Assembly (NCBI GenBank): GCA_023406895.1
Contig: JAEXTV010000031.1
Location: 1 to 64,000, forward strand
From: Bacillota bacterium
Lineage (GTDB): Bacteria > Bacillota > Clostridia > Christensenellales > SZUA-584
Length of the DNA: 64,000 nucleotides
Reading direction: 5' to 3'
A program made the position numbers and the translations under genes. Of the stretch, positions 60,727 through 64,000 are shown in pieces (the first letter of the stretch is position 1; each line of letters opens with the position of its first letter). The notes beneath the pieces are model-generated. The model had not been told where the DNA came from, searched no databases, and saw only the letters and a program-made list of their open reading frames with translations.

Positions 60727-61500
60727 ATGCACATATTTGTCGTAAAAAAAAGAACCATTATACGCGCTGCTGTTTTCCTTCTGCTCGTTGTGGGGGCCAT
60801 TGTTTACACGCAGCTTGCAATGGGTGACGCCGCACCCGCTACGTCCACAGCTGATTCCATGCCAATCTGCCGTGTGGCGACGGACGAAAAAGCGGTGGCG
60901 ATCACCATCGATACGGCTTTTGGCGATGCGGACTATACAAATGACATTCTCAAAACGCTCAGTGACGAGAGTGTGCACGCCACATTCTTTGTGATGGGGC
61001 TCTGGATGGGGGAAAACTCGGAGGCGGTGGATGCCATGGCGCAGGGCGGGCACGAGATTGCCAGCCATTCGATGAATCATATGCGGTATACCGATATGAC
61101 TGCCGATGAGATATTGGCGGACGCCAAGGATGCAGCGCAGATGATTTTTGACAAAACGGGCTACGATACACGCGTGATCCGCATGCCTTACGGTACTTTC
61201 GATTCGGCAAGTATCACAGCGCTGGAGAGTGAAGGGTATATTCCTGTGAAGTGGAGCCTTGATTCGAAGGACTGGAAGGGCCTCGATGCACAAAAAATCG
61301 CGGATGATGTGCTCGCACAGGTGAAAAGCGGCGACATCATTATGTTCCAGAACAATATGGCCGCCACACCGGAAGCGCTTCGCGCCGTTATTCTCGGTTT
61401 GCGTGAACAGGGGTTTGAGATTGTGACCGTGTCCGATATGCTGCTGGACGGAGATTACGTGGTGGACGCAACCGGAACTCAGAGGTACTTTGAAGATTAA
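60727..61500 (+). CDS. PdaB-like polysaccharide deacetylase-fold protein with altered catalytic motifs
   Basis: The 257-residue protein has an N-terminal membrane segment (about residues 10-31) and a NodB domain. The metal pair HSMNH is kept (H114, H118) but the first motif reads TIDTAFGDAD in place of TFDDG, with only D62 in position, and the last motif reads MFQNNM where the family has a catalytic His. Related sporulation-associated PdaB-type proteins also vary the first motif (FDAAWG) but usually keep the His. It may be a weakly active or non-catalytic cortex-associated protein. The start is ATG 60727 after AAGGCGG. Confidence 0.8.
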   Translation: MHIFVVKKRTIIRAAVFLLLVVGAIVYTQLAMGDAAPATSTADSMPICRVATDEKAVAITIDTAFGDADYTNDILKTLSDESVHATFFVMGLWMGENSEAVDAMAQGGHEIASHSMNHMRYTDMTADEILADAKDAAQMIFDKTGYDTRVIRMPYGTFDSASITALESEGYIPVKWSLDSKDWKGLDAQKIADDVLAQVKSGDIIMFQNNMAATPEALRAVILGLREQGFEIVTVSDMLLDGDYVVDATGTQRYFED

Positions 61501-61520
61501 TAAAAAATTGAGGATGAAAC

Positions 61521-62120
61521 ATGCAGGATACGACAAACAGCGTCAGCATCGCAGGGCGTTTGAGCGGACTTGAGCTGTCGCACAGGATATACGGAGAAGC
61601 GTTTTACACTTTTTTTCTCGAATGTGAAAGGCTCAGCGATAAATCAGATGTGCTGCCCGTCACCATATCCGAAAGGCTGCTCGCTAAGCATCCGCTGGGC
61701 GGCGGCGAGATGGTGCTGGTCAGAGGGCAGCTTCGGTCTTACAACAAGCTGGTGGACGGCAAGGTGAGGCTGTATCTGACGGTGTTTGCCAGAGAGATTT
61801 CAGAGTGCGGCACATATGCCAACGACATCGAACTCAAAGGGTTTATCTGCAAGCCGCCGGTTTTTCGTGTGACGCCTTTCGGGCGCGAAATCACGGATAT
61901 GCTGGTGGCGGTGAACCGCGCATACAACAAATCGGACTATGTGCCGTGTATTGTCTGGGGCCGCAACGCGCGCTTTGCCTCCGGGTTTGAGGTGGGCGAC
62001 AAGGTGGCCCTGCACGGGCGCGTGCAATCACGCCAATACGAAAAAGCGCTCGAAACCGGCGAGAAGACAATGCGCATCGCCTATGAAGTATCCATTTCGA
62101 GGCTGCAAAAGGAGTGGTAA
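61521..62120 (+). CDS. Tandem OB-fold single-stranded DNA-binding-like protein
   Basis: The 199-residue protein reads as two SSB/PriB-type OB folds: the first from NSVSIAGRLSGLELSHRIYG to about residue 92, the second starting NDIELKGFICKPPVFRVTPF and continuing through VPCIVWGRNARFASGFEVGD. The second resembles canonical SSB (IxWGRxAE-like). There is no acidic C-terminal tip typical of replicative SSB, so it is likely a specialised paralogue; clostridial genomes carry such two-OB proteins annotated SSB. It follows the PdaB-like gene by 20 bp. Confidence 0.8.
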   Translation: MQDTTNSVSIAGRLSGLELSHRIYGEAFYTFFLECERLSDKSDVLPVTISERLLAKHPLGGGEMVLVRGQLRSYNKLVDGKVRLYLTVFAREISECGTYANDIELKGFICKPPVFRVTPFGREITDMLVAVNRAYNKSDYVPCIVWGRNARFASGFEVGDKVALHGRVQSRQYEKALETGEKTMRIAYEVSISRLQKEW

Positions 62121-62178
62121 ATAAAACGCGTTTTGCGCGTACTGCCCAAGCGGACAAGCCTAGTTTTATTGCAAAAAC

Positions 62179-62208
62179 TTGTTAGATAGGGTGGAATGGT
62201 GTTATAAT
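62179..62208 (+). promoter_or_regulatory. Promoter of the FAD-protein gene
   Basis: TTGTTA (62179-62184), an 18-bp spacer and TATAAT (62203-62208). Confidence 0.55.
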
Positions 62209-62241
62209 TCAACGTAGTAACATTTTTAGAAGGGCAAAAGT

Positions 62242-63615
62242 ATGAAAAGCAAAAGACAAAAATACGACGTCGCGATCATTGGCGGCGGCATCAGCGGCCT
62301 GATGGCTGCGCATCGGCTGTCGGTCAGCGATCCGTCATTGCATATCGTTCTCATTGAGAAGGGCGCGGCGCTCGATGCGCGGCGCTGCCCGATGATCACC
62401 CAGAAGCTCGGCACCTGCCTTTACTGCCCGCACTGTGCGATTATGGAGGGGATGGCGGGCGCCGGCGCGTTCAGCGACGGCAAATATGTGATATCCACCG
62501 AATACGGCGGCTGGCTGACGGATTACTTAAGCCCCGCGACGGTCATAGATTATATCGAGCAGGCAGATAAGCTGCTTGTGAGCTTCGGCGCTTCAACCGA
62601 GCGGTATCAGCCGAATAACGAGCTTAAAAAACTCTGCATCCAGCACGATCTGCATATGCAGCAGGCGCAGCTCAAGCATCTGGGAACCGATGCCAACTAT
62701 GAAACGATGAAGCATATGATCGCCGATGTCGCAGGGCGCGTGGAGATTCTCACGCGCACCGAGGTGACAGACGTGGAAAAGGACAAGCATATTCTCAATA
62801 CGCCGGACGGCGACATCCTGGCGGATGTCATTTTATTCGCGGTGGGGCGCGTGGGCAGCCGCGCGTTTGCGCAGTGGTGCCGCAAAAACGGCGTTGAGAT
62901 GACGAACAATCAGGTGGACATCGGCGTGCGCGTTGAGCTGCCCGCAATGGTTTGGGAGCATTTTTCGCAGAAAATCTATGAACCTAAAATATGGTACAGG
63001 AGCAAGCGCTACGGTGACGTGACGCGCATGTTCTGCTTTAACGAGCGCGGCAGCGTGGTGATGGAGAACACGGACGGCGTGCTGACCGTAAACGGGCACT
63101 CGTATAAAGGCGAGGATAAAAAAACTCAAAACTCAAACTTCGCGCTGCTCAGCACCATTAAGTTTACGCAGCCGTTTAAAGATCCCATCGAGTATGCGCG
63201 CTATGTGGCGTCTCTGGCAAACCTGATTAGCGGAGGCAGCGTGCTGGTGCAGCGCCTCGGCGATTTGGAAACAGGACGGCGCAGCGACGCAGCGCGGCTC
63301 AAAGCCTCCACCACGGTGCCCACGCTCGACGTTGTTCCCGGCGACTTAAGCCTTTGCATGCCCAAGCGCCAGCTTGATAACATTATTGAAACACTGCATG
63401 CACTGGATGGCATTGCCCCCGGCACGGCCAATCATGACACACTGCTTTACGGCATCGAATGCAAGTACTATTCCGCGCGGCCCGCGTCCGAGAACTTTGC
63501 GCTCAAGGGCTGCACCGATATTTATGCCGTGGGAGACGGGGCAGGCTTTACGCGTTCGCTTTCTCACGCTGCCGCGCACGGCCTCTACGTGGCAGATTTG
63601 ATAATGAAAAAATGA
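62242..63615 (+). CDS. NAD(P)/FAD-dependent oxidoreductase, COG2509-type
   Basis: The 457-residue protein has an N-terminal FAD-binding Rossmann motif (VAIIGGGISGLMAAHRL), a Cys pair region (GTCLYCPHCAIMEG) and a C-terminal FAD motif (DIYAVGDGAGFTRSLSHAAA). It fits the conserved family of uncharacterised FAD-dependent dehydrogenases (COG2509), soluble in the cytoplasm. The reaction is not known. ATG follows AGAAGGGC. The next gene begins 42 bp downstream. Confidence 0.85.
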   Translation: MKSKRQKYDVAIIGGGISGLMAAHRLSVSDPSLHIVLIEKGAALDARRCPMITQKLGTCLYCPHCAIMEGMAGAGAFSDGKYVISTEYGGWLTDYLSPATVIDYIEQADKLLVSFGASTERYQPNNELKKLCIQHDLHMQQAQLKHLGTDANYETMKHMIADVAGRVEILTRTEVTDVEKDKHILNTPDGDILADVILFAVGRVGSRAFAQWCRKNGVEMTNNQVDIGVRVELPAMVWEHFSQKIYEPKIWYRSKRYGDVTRMFCFNERGSVVMENTDGVLTVNGHSYKGEDKKTQNSNFALLSTIKFTQPFKDPIEYARYVASLANLISGGSVLVQRLGDLETGRRSDAARLKASTTVPTLDVVPGDLSLCMPKRQLDNIIETLHALDGIAPGTANHDTLLYGIECKYYSARPASENFALKGCTDIYAVGDGAGFTRSLSHAAAHGLYVADLIMKK

Positions 63616-63657
63616 ATATGACCGTAACAAGGGGCAGTGGTTCATAGGGAACGAAAG

Positions 63658-64000
63658 ATGACAGTATTGATAAAAAACAAGGCAAAGGGCTCGTTCGAAG
63701 ATTACAGGCTGGACACGACATTGTCGATATACAGATTCTTTGCGGTGTTTGTTTGCGCATTCAATCTCTTTTTGTTGATTCCTGATCTGATCAATCTGGA
63801 GACGGATTCCGTCTGGTTGGTGATTGCGGTACGGTTATTTTATTCGTCAGTGCTTTTGGGTTCGCTGTTATGGATTGGAAGATTCAAGAGCTTTCTATCC
63901 CGTTCAGTATTGATCACAATATTTGAGCTGTGTGCTTTGTTCATTTTCCTGTTTGTATTCCAGCTGTATCCCCAACCCGACTTTTTCATTCAGATGCTTG
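63658..64000 (+). CDS. Membrane protein, truncated by the window end
   Basis: From ATG 63658 the frame stays open to the edge (114 codons). The N-terminus is charged (TVLIKNKAKGSFEDYRLDTT), then three hydrophobic segments at about residues 26-43, 48-70 and 82-104. The layout resembles the N-terminal sensor part of multi-TM signalling proteins such as GGDEF enzymes, but no catalytic domain is visible in this fragment, so no function is given. Confidence 0.7.
   Translation, partial: MTVLIKNKAKGSFEDYRLDTTLSIYRFFAVFVCAFNLFLLIPDLINLETDSVWLVIAVRLFYSSVLLGSLLWIGRFKSFLSRSVLITIFELCALFIFLFVFQLYPQPDFFIQML

Overview
The window reads as chromosome from an anaerobic, spore-forming member of the Firmicutes (class Clostridia; order not determinable from this piece, Christensenellales-like is a guess). 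The evidence is the combination of pyruvate:ferredoxin oxidoreductase, a complete rnfCDGEAB operon and an NfnAB pair (ferredoxin-based energy metabolism), sporulation genes (SpoIVFA/SpoIVFB, CwlD, a PdaB-like protein), AGGAGG-type ribosome binding sites with frequent TTG/GTG starts, and a Noc-like ParB protein near rlmH and walJ. Base composition is near half GC by eye. No rRNA or tRNA genes, CRISPR array or intact mobile element were seen.

Layout. 0-2.5 kb: nfnAB on the minus strand beside a dispersed repeat. 2.7-4.1 kb: murA. 4.7-7.1 kb (minus): walJ, rlmH and a noc/parB homologue. 7.2-9.5 kb: late cobalamin genes cobO, cobU, cobS, split by a repeat cluster. 9.6-11.3 kb: a small cysteine protein and a LysA-type decarboxylase. 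11.5-24.8 kb: the transcription/translation core, rpoB-rpoC, a cysteine-rich membrane protein, then an L7Ae-like protein, rpsL, rpsG, fusA and tuf. 25.2-28 kb: SpoIVFA/SpoIVFB, an MBL hydrolase and a VOC protein. 28.5-33.4 kb: a TIGR03960-type radical SAM protein, DUF2344, RNase G, L21 and L27. 33.8-38.1 kb: DAHP synthase, an OGG1-type glycosylase, and a DUF1538 membrane protein translationally coupled to a tandem PII protein. 38.3-41.8 kb (minus): PFOR. 42-47.3 kb: envelope genes (deacetylase, MreB/Mbl, CwlD), an AraC-GyrI regulator, a flavodoxin and a GNAT. 47.6-53.1 kb (minus): the rnf operon with maf at its end. 53.2-54.2 kb: a decayed transposase. 54.2-56.7 kb: rpsO-pnp. 56.9-64 kb: VanW protein, thioesterase, GNAT, methylglyoxal synthase, PdaB-like protein, a tandem OB-fold protein, an FAD protein and a truncated membrane protein.

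How the genes work together. PFOR makes reduced ferredoxin; Rnf uses it to reduce NAD+ while building an ion gradient; NfnAB uses it with NADH to make NADPH. Several promoters share an extended -10 (TGCTATAAT) without a good -35.

The least explained items are: the DUF1538/double-PII pair, both internally duplicated, with a 21-bp-period direct repeat upstream; an in-frame start with its own ribosome binding site inside the AraC-GyrI gene; a possible leader peptide overlapping a hairpin in the rpoB 5' leader; a very acidic RpoB tail; L27 without the Firmicute N-terminal extension and no prp gene beside it; and a PdaB-like protein with altered catalytic motifs.
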